Source of the DNA: Firmicutes bacterium HGW-Firmicutes-14
Lineage (GTDB): Bacteria > Bacillota > Thermincolia > Thermincolales > UBA2595
Length of the DNA stretch: 36,882 nt
NCBI GenBank assembly: GCA_002840275.1
Contig: PHAB01000028.1
Coordinates: 1-36,882, forward strand
Direction: 5' to 3'
Every line of letters starts with the position of its first letter. Positions within the stretch are counted from its first letter, which is position 1. The position numbers and the translations under genes were made by a program. The notes beneath the pieces are model-generated. The model saw nothing but the letters and a program-made list of their open reading frames with translations, was not told the origin of the DNA and did no database searches. Of this stretch, positions 8,269-17,278 are shown one piece after another.

Positions 8269-9408
8269 TTATTGTCCGGCGCGAAGCCGGTGGATTCGTT
8301 TAGTGATTAGTTCAGCAGCTTGCATGACATGTTCCCGCGTGGTCCCGCGCCCCAAGGAAAATCTTACGGAACCCATTCCCCTGTCCTGTTCAATGCCCAT
8401 AGCTGCCAGAACAGGGGACAGGGTTTGGGACCCATGATGGCAGGCCGAGCCTGTTGAAGCAGCAATCTCAGGGGTAACAGCCAGTAATTCCGCCGCATTT
8501 ATATCTTTGAAGCTTATATTCCAGGTATTAGGCAGCCTGTTTTCAGGATGGCCGTTAAGAGCAACACCCGTAATCCTGTCTGTCAGTAAATCGAAAAACA
8601 ACTTGCCCATCCCGGTCATCTCTGCTACACGCCGGTCCATTTCCTCTGCCGCTAATTGACACGCTTTCCCCACAGCCGCAATCCCCGCTACGTTTTCTGT
8701 TCCCGCCCGGAGGCCTCCCTCCTGACCGGCGCCGCAAATCAGGGATTCAATTTCGATGCCGGACCGGACGTAGAGAGCCCCTATACCTTTCGGTCCATAA
8801 AACTTGTGGGCCGCCAGGGTAAGCAAATCAACCTTAAGTTCATCTACCCTGGTGGGAATTTTGCCAACCGACTGCGCCGCATCTGTATGAAAACAAATGT
8901 TGTGCTCCCGGGCAATTTCCCCGATTTCGGAAAGAGGCTGGATGGTTCCCACTTCGTTATTTGCATGCATTATTGTAATAAGAATAGTATTCTTAGTTAC
9001 TGCTCTTTTTAAATCCTCCGGATTAACTGTGCCGGTATGGTCAACCGGCAAATAAGTAATTTGAAACCCCTGGTTCTCCAAACACTTACACGTATTCAAA
9101 ATTGCCGGATGCTCAATCTGAGAGGTAATGATTTGCCCTCCCCGCGCCTTGTTGGCATAGGCAATACCTTTCAGCGCCAGATTGTCGGCTTCGCTCCCGC
9201 CGCCGGTAAAAAAAATTTCCCCGGGCAGGCACCCCAGTAAATCAGCCGCCTGCTGTCTTCCCCTGTTTACAGCTTCTTTGGCTTTTACTCCGTAAGCATG
9301 GCCGCTGGAGGGATTTCCAAAGTGTTCAGTGAGATAAGGCAGCATTTCCAGTACAACTTCGGAAGCAATAGGTGTTGTTGCATTGTAGTCCAGATAAATT
9401 GGTTCCAA
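8269..9408 (-). CDS. NifS-like cysteine desulfurase (selenium-operon type)
   Basis: PLP enzyme of the class V aminotransferase fold, 379 residues, which removes sulfur (or selenium) from cysteine or selenocysteine onto an active-site Cys. Visible are the N-terminal YLDYNATTP, the PLP Lys in LAAHKFYGPKG, RAGTEN, and the catalytic Cys in STGSACHHGS. I start it at a TTG at 9408 (MEPIYLDYN) because AAAGGAGGAGG lies just before it and the family begins here; the longer open frame would add 33 atypical residues and run into selD. It is 29 bp behind selD, so it probably supplies selenide to SelD or persulfide to the DsrE-like protein. The substrate preference cannot be read from sequence. Confidence 0.92.
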   Translation of the reverse strand: MEPIYLDYNATTPIASEVVLEMLPYLTEHFGNPSSGHAYGVKAKEAVNRGRQQAADLLGCLPGEIFFTGGGSEADNLALKGIAYANKARGGQIITSQIEHPAILNTCKCLENQGFQITYLPVDHTGTVNPEDLKRAVTKNTILITIMHANNEVGTIQPLSEIGEIAREHNICFHTDAAQSVGKIPTRVDELKVDLLTLAAHKFYGPKGIGALYVRSGIEIESLICGAGQEGGLRAGTENVAGIAAVGKACQLAAEEMDRRVAEMTGMGKLFFDLLTDRITGVALNGHPENRLPNTWNISFKDINAAELLAVTPEIAASTGSACHHGSQTLSPVLAAMGIEQDRGMGSVRFSLGRGTTREHVMQAAELITKRIHRLRAGQ

Positions 9409-9437
9409 AATTCCTCCTCCTTTTAAAGGAAACTTGC

Positions 9438-10481
9438 TTATGGCAGAAGTTCTATAGTACCCGGGGGCCCTTCGATTATTTCCCCGATACATGCCGCCGC
9501 CAGACATCCTTCTTTTTTTAACGCTTCTTCCAGCTTCCCGGCTTTTTCCGGTGATACTGAAATCAGCAGACCTCCTGAAGTCTGAGAATCACACAATACC
9601 GTCCTGGTTTCGGAAGGCACCTTATCAGAATGCACCTTGCCGGCGAGATAACGGCAGTTGTTATGGGTTCCTCCCGGAACAACACCGGAGCGCACCAGGT
9701 CCCAAACTTCGTCTATGACCGGTACCGAACCGGTATATATCTTAACAGCAGCCCCACTGGCGGCCATCATTTCATAAAGATGGCCGAGAAGGCCGAAGCC
9801 ACTGACATCAGTACAGGCATTTACTCCTGTTTCCAGCATGGCTATGGCAGCCCCGCGGTTTAATTCCACCATCACCCCATAGATTTTCTCAATAAGGCCT
9901 TCTCCGGCCAAATCCCGGTCAATAGCTGTTGTTATTATCCCTGATCCCAAAGGCTTGGTGATAAATAGTTTGTCTCCCGGTTGTGCCCCTTTCTTAAATA
10001 ACAGCTTCGCCGGGTCCGCAGTCCCGGTCACCGCCATGCCATATTTGGGGGCATTGTCCTCAACAGAGTGGCCTCCGGCAATAGTAACCCCGGCTTGAGC
10101 CGCAACATCAGCGCCGCCTTTTAGAATCTCTTCTAAAATATTCAGGGGTAAACTTTTTACCGGAAAACAAACGATATTTAAAGCAAAAACCGGTTCTGCC
10201 CCCATGGCATAAATATCACTCAAAGCATTGGATGCAGCCACCGCGCCGAAAGAGTACGGGTCATTCAAAACAGGGGTGATAAAATCCACGGTCTGCACCA
10301 TGGCCAGCTTATCGCTGACACTAAATACCGTAGCGTCATCCAAACTTTCCATATAAAACCGGCTATCAGTAACTGGAGGGATGACTGTTAATATTTGCTT
10401 TAGATCCGCCGGATCTATTTTACAGGCTCAGCCTGACCCGGGTGAAAAACTGGTTAACCTTACAGAACGTTTATCAGTCAA
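9438..10481 (-). CDS. selD: Selenide, water dikinase, itself a selenoprotein
   Basis: SelD makes selenophosphate, the selenium donor for selenocysteine, from selenide and ATP. A frame opened at the first ATG (10352) lacks the N-terminus, including the catalytic residue. In the same frame upstream lies VRLTSFSPGSG-U-ACK, where UGA 10428-10430 replaces the first Cys of the family's GCGCK loop, followed by IDPADLKQIL. Starting at TTG 10481, with AGAAGG eight bases before, gives 347 residues, the usual family length. Further conserved parts are VQTVDFITPVLNDPYSFG, NALSDIYAMGAEP and TDVSGFGLLGHL. Sec at this position is well known in SelD. It is the first gene of the operon and divergent from the LysR gene. 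The TTG start is inferred. Confidence 0.93.
10401..10430 (-). promoter_or_regulatory. SECIS-like hairpin for the selD UGA
   Basis: Minus strand: UGA (10430-10428), 10 bases, then TAGATCC-GGC-GGATCTA (10417-10401). This is a perfect 7-bp stem with a three-base loop starting GG, 18 bases after the UGA. Confidence 0.78.
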
Positions 10482-10516
10482 TATCAGAGCCTTCTTTCTA
10501 ATGGTAATAATTATTT

Positions 10517-10546
10517 TTTACATCGTAACACATAAAATGCTATAAT
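10517..10546 (+). promoter_or_regulatory. Promoter of the LysR regulator gene
   Basis: TTTACA (10517-10522), 18 bp, TATAAT (10541-10546). Transcription would start near 10553, about 100 nt before the gene. The -10 box is the first part of a 40-bp motif repeated at 31620. Confidence 0.6.
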
Positions 10547-10580
10547 GGAAATGCATAATCGTCATATGAGTTATGAGTAT
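10541..10580. promoter_or_regulatory. Candidate LysR-type operator, copy 1
   Basis: The segment around GAAATGCATAAT in the selD-LysR divergent region recurs at 31620-31660 with about 29 of 40 identical positions (TATAATkGAAATGCATAAT, then related AT-rich half-sites). Divergent placement next to a LysR gene is the usual site for an autoregulatory operator. Binding is inference. Confidence 0.35.
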
Positions 10581-10655
10581 TGGTTATATCATCCCAAATC
10601 GCACCATTTAAATTCTGTCAATCATACCTCTCACACAATTTAGGGTGGTGAATTC

Positions 10656-11540
10656 ATGGAATTAACCCAGCTTAGAGCTTTTTATGAAATCGCCAGGTCA
10701 GGCAGCTTCAGCAAAGGCGCTGAGAAACTTAACATTACCCAGCCGGCTCTTTCCCGCCAAATTGAATCCCTGGAAAAATCAGTGGGGATAAGCCTGTTCA
10801 ACAGGCACAGCCGGGGTGTTTACCTAACTGAAGCAGGCCGCAGGCTGATCGAATATGTTGAGCAGATACTGAGGCTGGCAGATGAGGCAGATAGAACGCT
10901 TCAGGAAATTCAGGGGCTGGAGACAGGCACACTGAAAATTGGGGCATGTACTACCGTGGGAAACTATTTACTGCCCACGCCACTTGCTGCGTTTCTGAAA
11001 CTGCATCCCAACATTGAGGCTTCCCTGGAACTGGGCAGCAGTGACGAAATCGCTGAGAGGGTTATGAACAGGCATTTTGACCTGGCCTTTATCGCCGGTA
11101 TTGCTGACCCGCCGGGGCTGTGCATTGAATCAATACATGAGGATCAGATTTTGTTCTTGGTCTATCCTGACCACCCCTTGTGCAAAACGACAGATTTTCA
11201 ACCGGAACTGCTGGCTGATGAGGTTTTTATCCTCCGGGAACTGGGTTCCGCAACCAGAAAAGCATTAGAATTAATCCTTGAAAGTGTTCAGATTAAACCC
11301 CGTAAGGTGGTGACACTTGGGGATACCGAGGCTGTTAAAAGAGCAGTCATGGCTGGAATGGGTATTACTTTTCTGTCAAAATACACCGTGGGTTTGGAAC
11401 TGCAGGCCGGCCTTTTATGTGCCCCCAATTTTCCCGAGTTGATGCTGAGCCGGAGGTTGCTGTGTATTTACCCCAAGGGAGTACACCTGTCCCCGGCAGC
11501 CCTCGCTTTTTTGTCCCATCTGAAAAAAGCGAATCATTAA
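10656..11540 (+). CDS. LysR-family regulator divergent from selD
   Basis: A 294-residue LysR-type transcriptional regulator. The N-terminal winged helix-turn-helix is plain (MELTQLRAFYEIARSGSFSK, then ITQPALSRQIESLE), followed by a CysB/CbbR-like effector domain. ATG has TAGGGTGGTG upstream. It is divergent from the selD operon with a 174-bp shared regulatory region, which suggests that it controls selenium genes. From memory, public family models include a selenium metabolism-associated LysR regulator; this may be one. It ends in a shared TTAA with the convergent gerC gene, with no terminator in between. Effector unknown; a selenium or sulfur metabolite is a guess. Confidence 0.9.
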   Translation: MELTQLRAFYEIARSGSFSKGAEKLNITQPALSRQIESLEKSVGISLFNRHSRGVYLTEAGRRLIEYVEQILRLADEADRTLQEIQGLETGTLKIGACTTVGNYLLPTPLAAFLKLHPNIEASLELGSSDEIAERVMNRHFDLAFIAGIADPPGLCIESIHEDQILFLVYPDHPLCKTTDFQPELLADEVFILRELGSATRKALELILESVQIKPRKVVTLGDTEAVKRAVMAGMGITFLSKYTVGLELQAGLLCAPNFPELMLSRRLLCIYPKGVHLSPAALAFLSHLKKANH

Positions 11541-12748
11541 CGTTCATTGCTATAATCTGAGGCCATCCCGATACCCTTGATATCTACCTTAACAACTACT
11601 TCCACCGGAATCTCAGTAAATAACTCATCCCATTCATTTTCTATCTCTTTCCAGTATTGGGGCATCTCCCGCCAAATGGCGCTGCCGAAGCCCATAAAGT
11701 CACTGCGATATTCTTTTTGAGCTTTTTTCACCAGTTTTTCTATCCGTTCCCTGATAACATTTTCGGTTTCTTTGTTCAACTCGTTTATTAAATCGGGATT
11801 ATCGATACCTTTAACCCCCATGGTCTCCCCTATATTGGCTGCAGATGTACTTTCAATTCTTATGAAAAGCCGGCCGTTTTTCACTATTGGCTTGATTTTA
11901 CTGGTTCCGCCTATTATCTCTACCGCTAACTTCTTGTCACTGGGTCCCGGTATTATTTCGATTCCCAAATGTCCCATGGCCACGGCGAAATGAAGGGCCC
12001 TGGTTTCATCCGGTGATAACCAGTCCACAAACTTATCTTCTTTGAATACTGCCATACCCGCCAAGCGGAGCTTCGTTTTCTGAGAAGGTCCGCCACCCCC
12101 GGAAGAGCCGCTTTGTGGCAGTTCTTCCCCCGCCAATTTGGGAACAAGCTCAATCTCCGGCAGGACCGGTTCAATCCCCGGCGCCCCCAAATCAATGAGA
12201 AAATCCTTTATATCCTTGGGAATAGTCTTCGATACCCGCATATGGGCGTAAGTTATTGCTCCGAAAATCTCCCTGACCGGATTAGATTCAAGATTAGGCT
12301 GAAATTTTAACATATCACTGGCCTTTCCCCTGGTTACAAACACATAATTTGTCAAACGAAAATCCTTATGGCGGAAAAACAGGTCCATCAACGGTCCCAA
12401 ACCCGCTCTGGCAGCCTGCTCGCTGTAAATTACCAAACTGTTTTGCCCCATAAACAACTTCCTGGGTAAACTCAGGTAAATATCCCGCTGTGTATCAAAT
12501 AATGTTTCACCTTTCTCAGATACCAAAACGTAAGACATTCCACTGCCTGACCCTCCACCCATCTGCTTTTGGCCTGAATCCGGTTTAACGAACAGAAATG
12601 TCAGTACTATTTTACCGTCCGGCTCCAGGTCTACAGCAATTGCCTGCGAAATGCTCAGGCTGTTTAACTCTCTCCTGCTCCAGCAGCCCGGAACAATCAT
12701 CAGGGTTAACGAAATGTAAATTAACAGCAGAAATTTACCCGGTTTCAT
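11537..12748 (-). CDS. gerC: Spore germination lipoprotein, Ger(x)C family, operon 1
   Basis: A 403-residue C subunit of a germinant receptor, anchored to the outer face of the spore inner membrane. It begins with a signal peptide ending in a lipobox (IVPGC, lipidated Cys then WSRREL), typical of the family. Conserved GerC features include the ALRTR-like region (FRLTNYVFVTRGKA) and the C-terminal GFGSAIWREMPQYW block. It overlaps gerB by four bases (ATGA) and is the last gene of operon 1 (A-B-C). Its 3' end meets the LysR gene tail to tail. Confidence 0.93.
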   Translation of the reverse strand: MKPGKFLLLIYISLTLMIVPGCWSRRELNSLSISQAIAVDLEPDGKIVLTFLFVKPDSGQKQMGGGSGSGMSYVLVSEKGETLFDTQRDIYLSLPRKLFMGQNSLVIYSEQAARAGLGPLMDLFFRHKDFRLTNYVFVTRGKASDMLKFQPNLESNPVREIFGAITYAHMRVSKTIPKDIKDFLIDLGAPGIEPVLPEIELVPKLAGEELPQSGSSGGGGPSQKTKLRLAGMAVFKEDKFVDWLSPDETRALHFAVAMGHLGIEIIPGPSDKKLAVEIIGGTSKIKPIVKNGRLFIRIESTSAANIGETMGVKGIDNPDLINELNKETENVIRERIEKLVKKAQKEYRSDFMGFGSAIWREMPQYWKEIENEWDELFTEIPVEVVVKVDIKGIGMASDYSNER

Positions 12749-13842
12749 TTGGTTACCCCCAACCTTCTGATCCTGGCAATAACAAGCAGCATTAAGGGGA
12801 TTCCGCCCTCAAACAGGATGAGCGAATATGGGGCAATTATATCATTTATAAAATATTTTAACTGGCCGACATTTTCCCATCCTGTTAAGGCCATAAAAAC
12901 CTGAATCACTGCCAGGGGCAATATGATTGGCTTATAGTCACTGAGGTTTAATAATTGAGCAGTTCCCAAAACAGCACAATAATTGAAGGTGGTTATTTTA
13001 ATGACCCCCCCGGCGACCCAAAAACTCATTAATACTGCATCAACCCGTTCTAAAAACTGGGCAATACTAATGGTTCTGGCCAGTTCAAATACGGGAAAGT
13101 TTAAATTTGCGGTCAAATCTCCGCCAAACACACCAATCGTAAAAAATGAGGCCAGGAAGAAAAGTATACCTGCGAGCAGTACTCCAAGAAAAAGTGATCT
13201 GGCAGCCTGGGATTTATCGTGTAAATAAGGTAAAATCATAGACATGGTAATAACTTCGCCAAACCACATCACCGGGGGAAAGATACCTTCTATGACAGGG
13301 CCCCACCCAGCGCCTAATATGGGCTCAAATAACTGCCATCTGACTTCTTTTACTACAAGGAGAACTATGACTACAACCTGTAAAACAAAGATCGGAAAAT
13401 AAAACTCAGCTATCCGGCAGCATACCTCAAGCCCGTTTCTCACATAATAAGCCGACAGCAATACTATTAAGGCCATAAATACAACGGGAGGAGTTTCAGG
13501 TAAGACTGTGGCCAGAAAAGCGCCAAACTCCCTGATAATAACAGCATTAATATGAATAAAAAACCATGCGAATCCGGCGCCCGTAATCAAACCCGGCCAC
13601 TTACCCAGGATTGTCCGGGAATATTGAATAACGTTTTGCTCAGGAAACCGGGAATGAAGTCTTAACACCAACAGTGCTAAGAAAAATCCTGTTATTGCTG
13701 CAATAATTGATGAAATCCAGGCATCCTGTTGTGCTTTTGCCGCAACAACCCCGGGCAAAAAAACGACAGCCGAAGCAACTATCGTTGTGATATAAAGAAC
13801 AGTAAGCTGTTTACCTGAAATTTTCCCCTTTTCCAGTGGCAA
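12745..13842 (-). CDS. gerB: Endospore germination permease GerB, operon 1
   Basis: A 365-residue integral membrane protein of the APC superfamily that binds the germinant in the spore inner membrane. About ten hydrophobic helices are visible. The N-terminus (KISGKQLTVLYITTIVASAVVFLPG) and the repeated KAQQDAWISSI block are typical of GerB. It lies three bases from gerA and overlaps gerC by four, so the three are one transcript, expected to be forespore-specific. Confidence 0.93.
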   Translation of the reverse strand: MPLEKGKISGKQLTVLYITTIVASAVVFLPGVVAAKAQQDAWISSIIAAITGFFLALLVLRLHSRFPEQNVIQYSRTILGKWPGLITGAGFAWFFIHINAVIIREFGAFLATVLPETPPVVFMALIVLLSAYYVRNGLEVCCRIAEFYFPIFVLQVVVIVLLVVKEVRWQLFEPILGAGWGPVIEGIFPPVMWFGEVITMSMILPYLHDKSQAARSLFLGVLLAGILFFLASFFTIGVFGGDLTANLNFPVFELARTISIAQFLERVDAVLMSFWVAGGVIKITTFNYCAVLGTAQLLNLSDYKPIILPLAVIQVFMALTGWENVGQLKYFINDIIAPYSLILFEGGIPLMLLVIARIRRLGVTK

Positions 13843-13845
13843 GGT

Positions 13846-15357
13846 TCATTTATCCTTTCTTTTAACCTTTTGTCTCTTCTGATTTAAATTATTAAAAAAC
13901 CTGGGCCTTATTTGCATTGTCCACCAGGGACCTCTTATCCACACATCTTTTTGGTCCTCAATACTAATCGGAGCAATGGGTGATAAATACGGAACCCCGA
14001 ATGTTCTTAAAGACGCAAGATGGCCTTGAACTAACATCAAGCCGAACATAACCCCAAATAAACCAAGGACACTTGCCAAAATAATCATCAAAAAACGCAG
14101 CAGCCTGACGGCGCCTGCGGCATTATATGCCGGCATGACAAAATTGGCAATTCCGGTTAACGCCACTATAATTACCATGGCAGGTGACACAATTCCGGCG
14201 CTGACTGCAGCTTCCCCGATGACCAACGCTCCAACAATACTGACCGTTTGCCCTACCGCTTTGGGCAGGCGCACACCTGCCTCCCGCAGTATTTCAAATA
14301 TTATCTCCATAAGCAACACTTCAATTAACGCGGGAAACGGGACCCCTTCCCGCTGACCGGCTAAGCTTAATAAAAGAACTGTCGGCAGCATTTCAGGGTG
14401 AAACGTGGTAACAGCTATATAAGCTGCAGGCAGTAAAAGAGAAATATTTAAAGCCATAAATCGCAGCAATCTGATAAAGCTTGAGATATAATAACGCTCA
14501 TAATAATCCTCCGGAGACTGCATATAGGAAGTAAATAAATTTGGCATGCTTAAGACAAAAGGAGTACCGTCAACAAAAACCGCTACTCTTCCTTCCAATA
14601 AAAGCCCAGCAGTTGTATCAGGTCTTTCGGTATGTTTTATTGTCGGAAATATTGAATACGGATTATCATCGATCAGTTCCTCAAGATAATTGGATTCAAG
14701 GATTCCGTCTATATCAATTTTTTGAATACGCCTTTTGACCTCTTTCACTATCTCAGGGTCGGCCAGCCCGTTGATATATGCAATCACAACATCTGTTTTC
14801 GTATATCGCCCGACAATAAGTTTTTCAAATTTAAGTTCGGAACTCTTAATTTTGCGCCGCAATAAAGCCAGATTAACCTGCAGGCTTTCTACATATGCTT
14901 CCCTGGGGCCCCGTATTACGGTTTCGGTGCTGGGCTCGGTGATAGCCCTGTGTTCCCATCCGCGAGTCCCTATAATTAAGGCCTGGTCACAGTTTTCAAT
15001 TAATAGAATAGAATCCCCGGACAAAACACTGTTAATTATCTTTTCAATCTCAGTTACGTTCTTAACTTCTGCAAAAGGCAATATTATTGTTTTTACAGCA
15101 TCTACTAAAGACCCCGTTAATTTTTTATCTTGGGACTGGAGCATCAGAGATTTAAGAATATCACTGTTAATCAGGGCTTTGTCCGCCAGGCCTTCGGCAT
15201 AGACGAGAACGGCCCTGATATACCGGTCTATGTAAAATTCACGGTAAACGACATCCATGCAGTTGAAAAGAATCCGCCGCATTATCTGCAGATTTTCTTC
15301 TAAAGAAAAAGACAAATAGGTCTTTTTTTTAAACCTGCTCCAAAAATTTTTCATCAT
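13846..15357 (-). CDS. gerA: Spore germination protein GerA, operon 1
   Basis: Germinant receptor A subunit: a cytosolic N-terminal domain of about 270 residues, then four or five membrane helices. Family marks are TVIRGPREAYVESLQVNLALLRRKI, GRYTKTDVVIAYINGLA, and AVSAGIVSPAMVIIVALTGI. I place the start at ATG 15357 (MMKNFWSRF, 503 residues). The open frame runs on to 15510, but that extension contains the upstream gene's terminator and is not family-like. A poor match to a sigma-G promoter (-10-like AATACTG) lies just upstream. Confidence 0.92.
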   Translation of the reverse strand: MMKNFWSRFKKKTYLSFSLEENLQIMRRILFNCMDVVYREFYIDRYIRAVLVYAEGLADKALINSDILKSLMLQSQDKKLTGSLVDAVKTIILPFAEVKNVTEIEKIINSVLSGDSILLIENCDQALIIGTRGWEHRAITEPSTETVIRGPREAYVESLQVNLALLRRKIKSSELKFEKLIVGRYTKTDVVIAYINGLADPEIVKEVKRRIQKIDIDGILESNYLEELIDDNPYSIFPTIKHTERPDTTAGLLLEGRVAVFVDGTPFVLSMPNLFTSYMQSPEDYYERYYISSFIRLLRFMALNISLLLPAAYIAVTTFHPEMLPTVLLLSLAGQREGVPFPALIEVLLMEIIFEILREAGVRLPKAVGQTVSIVGALVIGEAAVSAGIVSPAMVIIVALTGIANFVMPAYNAAGAVRLLRFLMIILASVLGLFGVMFGLMLVQGHLASLRTFGVPYLSPIAPISIEDQKDVWIRGPWWTMQIRPRFFNNLNQKRQKVKRKDK

Positions 15358-15435
15358 TTCACCGTCAACACATATTTTACCTAGCATCAGTATTTCCCAA
15401 ATCGGTATAAACATTCTATTTTGTTCCGCAAATAG

Positions 15436-15471
15436 AAAAGTGCTCCCCTGACTTTCTTGGGGAGCACTTTT
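15436..15471 (-). terminator. Terminator after the DUF169 gene
   Basis: A 13-bp perfect stem (AAAAGTGCTCCCC / GGGGAGCACTTTT) with a 10-base loop. The minus strand ends in TTTTCTATTT. It lies 42 bp beyond the DUF169 stop and upstream of gerA, so it marks the boundary between the two units; it can work in both directions. Confidence 0.85.
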
Positions 15472-15513
15472 GTGCATTTTGTTATATACGCCACACAGTA
15501 AAATCCTCAACTT

Positions 15514-16227
15514 TTATTTATTCATTACCTCATTATAGCCCATTCCCGGCTCAGCAGTGCCGGCGGTGCATAGTGGAATACTTTCAACAATGCTGCGTAC
15601 ATAAAAGAACGGTGCACTGTAGATGAGGTCCGAATCCTTATACCCTTTGACCAGGTGGCGGCTTGACGGGTCCAGAAAAGTTACATTCACCCGGCCTGTA
15701 GATAAGGGATAAGCGACAGCCCCGCCGCAAGTAGAATTGTTTAGCTGCGCCTGCAGGGGAATTCCGGTTTCAAATGTCGATAAAACTACCAGGCGGCTGG
15801 CCTGGGCCGGGTTACACAAAAAAAGTACCAAATCGGGTTTAAACTCAAATTCCTCCAGGGGGCCAATCACCACATATTTTGATACCCCCAGGGGCGGCTG
15901 GCTCTGGCTGAGGGCCCTGCTGCGGAAAAACGAAGCATTACATGAGCTGAACTTCTCCCCCTCGATCAGGAACTTCTTCACCCGGGCAGCCCGCTCCGGG
16001 GAAAGAGCTGCCAGTCCCAGGGAAGTACTGCCTCCGGGGCAGGTACAATTTTCAGCACAGATGTTGAAGGTAGCCCCCTTTCGGGCAGCCTGGTAAAAAG
16101 CTGTACAGGGCATTATTTTGCCGTCTTTGCCGTTACCTGCCGGCTTGTCACTAAAAGCAACTCCCACCGGGCTGCCATCCAGGCCAAGTACCTCTTTCAA
16201 TTGTTTGGCATAGTCCTGCCAAATCAT
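15514..16227 (-). CDS. DUF169 family protein
   Basis: A 237-residue cytoplasmic protein of the DUF169 family, whose role is not established. Typical features are GSPVGVAFSDKPAG near the N-terminus, a Cys-rich centre (CTAFYQAARKG, CAENCTCPGGSTSLGL) and the C-terminal NSTCGGAVAYPLSTG segment. The clustered Cys residues could bind metal or an iron-sulfur cluster. I chose ATG 16227 (MIWQDYAKQ) because AGAGGTGATTTGC precedes it; 18 further upstream codons are open but not family-like. It stands alone between the coiled-coil gene and gerA, closed by a strong terminator. Confidence 0.8.
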   Translation of the reverse strand: MIWQDYAKQLKEVLGLDGSPVGVAFSDKPAGNGKDGKIMPCTAFYQAARKGATFNICAENCTCPGGSTSLGLAALSPERAARVKKFLIEGEKFSSCNASFFRSRALSQSQPPLGVSKYVVIGPLEEFEFKPDLVLFLCNPAQASRLVVLSTFETGIPLQAQLNNSTCGGAVAYPLSTGRVNVTFLDPSSRHLVKGYKDSDLIYSAPFFYVRSIVESIPLCTAGTAEPGMGYNEVMNK

Positions 16228-16332
16228 GCAAATCACCTCTTTTGTTATTTTGTGCCTGCCACCGGGTTGCCCGTTATGCAATACTGTAATTCATATGTTA
16301 GAATTATATGCAAGTGTCCTTTAATAAAAGAA

Positions 16333-17091
16333 TTACCCGGCTGACCTTTGGCTGATTTTTTTCTCCAGAACTGATACCAATTGACCAAATTCATTCAATT
16401 CCTTTTCTGCCTGGTCTGCACGAACTTTTTCCTTCATCAGCTGTTCTTTAAGCTCATTGTTAACTTTAGAAAATTCCCCCAGATCCTCAATCTTCCCATT
16501 AAAGGCTGCCAGGCCGTCCTTGATTTCCATTATAACTGTTTCCAGGTTAATATCTGCTTTCTCAATCCTTTCTGCCTCAAGCTGATGCTCCAGCTCAGCC
16601 CGGAGATGCTGTTGTTCTGCCAGCTGACGATTGGCTTCGTCGAGTTGTTCTTGTATTTCAGCTATCCTTGAATCATCATCAATTGACAATTTTCCCTCAA
16701 TCTCATTAGACTTTTCTTTATTTTCAAGTTCCTTTTTTAGATTAAGCAATTCACTTCTTAATTTTTCGATTTCGGTCTGGAGTCCAGCTTTTTCCTCCTC
16801 CAGCCGTTGGTTAACTTTGTGCAAATTGTTATATCTTTTTTCTAAATCCTTAATTTGACATTCCATTTCAAATTTTAATTTTTCTTTGGAATTGGTAAGG
16901 TCTTCTATACACTTCTTAAAGCTTTCCTCAGATGTTTTTACCCGCTGCCGGATACCGGATATATAATTAGTAACTTCGTTTTCGTCAAAACCCCCGATTG
17001 TCTTTCTCTTAAAATTGTAATCCGGTAGTTCTGCAGCCTTGTTTCGCAGAGAATTGAAATGATCCGTTGGAACCGGTGTCTTTTCTTCCAC
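16333..17091 (-). CDS. DivIVA-like coiled-coil protein under c-di-GMP riboswitch control
   Basis: A 252-residue, mostly alpha-helical protein. Residues about 20-45 (FKRKTIGGFDENEVTNYIS) look like the short N-terminal domain of DivIVA/GpsB proteins, which sense membrane curvature or organise cell-pole and division machinery. From about residue 60 to the end there are continuous Glu/Lys/Leu heptads without breaks. I start it at GTG 17091, ten bases after AAAGGAGG; an upstream ATG would sit before the RBS. The 5' leader carries a c-di-GMP-I riboswitch with its own terminator, so the gene is likely tied to c-di-GMP signalling in motility, surface attachment or sporulation. The family link to DivIVA is weak by eye. 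Confidence 0.7.
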   Translation of the reverse strand: MEEKTPVPTDHFNSLRNKAAELPDYNFKRKTIGGFDENEVTNYISGIRQRVKTSEESFKKCIEDLTNSKEKLKFEMECQIKDLEKRYNNLHKVNQRLEEEKAGLQTEIEKLRSELLNLKKELENKEKSNEIEGKLSIDDDSRIAEIQEQLDEANRQLAEQQHLRAELEHQLEAERIEKADINLETVIMEIKDGLAAFNGKIEDLGEFSKVNNELKEQLMKEKVRADQAEKELNEFGQLVSVLEKKISQRSAG

Positions 17092-17137
17092 CCTTAATAA
17101 ACCTCCTTTAGAAAATAAAATAACCACTGGCCGGGAT

Positions 17138-17192
17138 AAAAACCGTCTATGGCTATTAATCTAAAGAAGATTTCGGTAACTGGCTGCCATAG
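17138..17192 (-). terminator. Riboswitch expression platform (terminator)
   Basis: CTATGGC inside the aptamer's 3' side (17192-17186) can pair with GCCATAG (17153-17147), with an inner AATCT/AGATT hairpin, followed by ACGGTTTTT. Pairing uses bases of the ATGGCAGCC part of the aptamer, so ligand binding would disfavour the terminator. This predicts an ON switch. Confidence 0.6.
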
Positions 17193-17247
17193 TATAATCC
17201 ACAGGCCCTTTAGTTTTGCGTCCCAGCTTTTCAACTGGTTTGCCTTT
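17174..17247 (-). promoter_or_regulatory. c-di-GMP-I (GEMM-I) riboswitch aptamer
   Basis: Read on the minus strand, the segment contains the hallmarks of the GEMM-I aptamer in order: AAAGGCAAACC, a GAAA-type loop (GTTGAAAAGC), GGGACGCAAA, GGGCCT, and ATGGCAGCCAGTTACCG. It lies in the leader of the coiled-coil gene, about 80 nt before its start. The match is to the family consensus as I remember it. Confidence 0.9.
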
Positions 17248-17278
17248 ATCAATATATGAAGTTTTTAGTTTTAATTTA

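Noticed and set aside
6872-10430. UGA read as tryptophan (alternative code) instead of Sec
   Set aside because: TGA is used as a normal stop elsewhere in the window (for example the cytochrome b-like and GerB genes), and the three recoded sites all have SECIS-like hairpins and lie in a selD operon.
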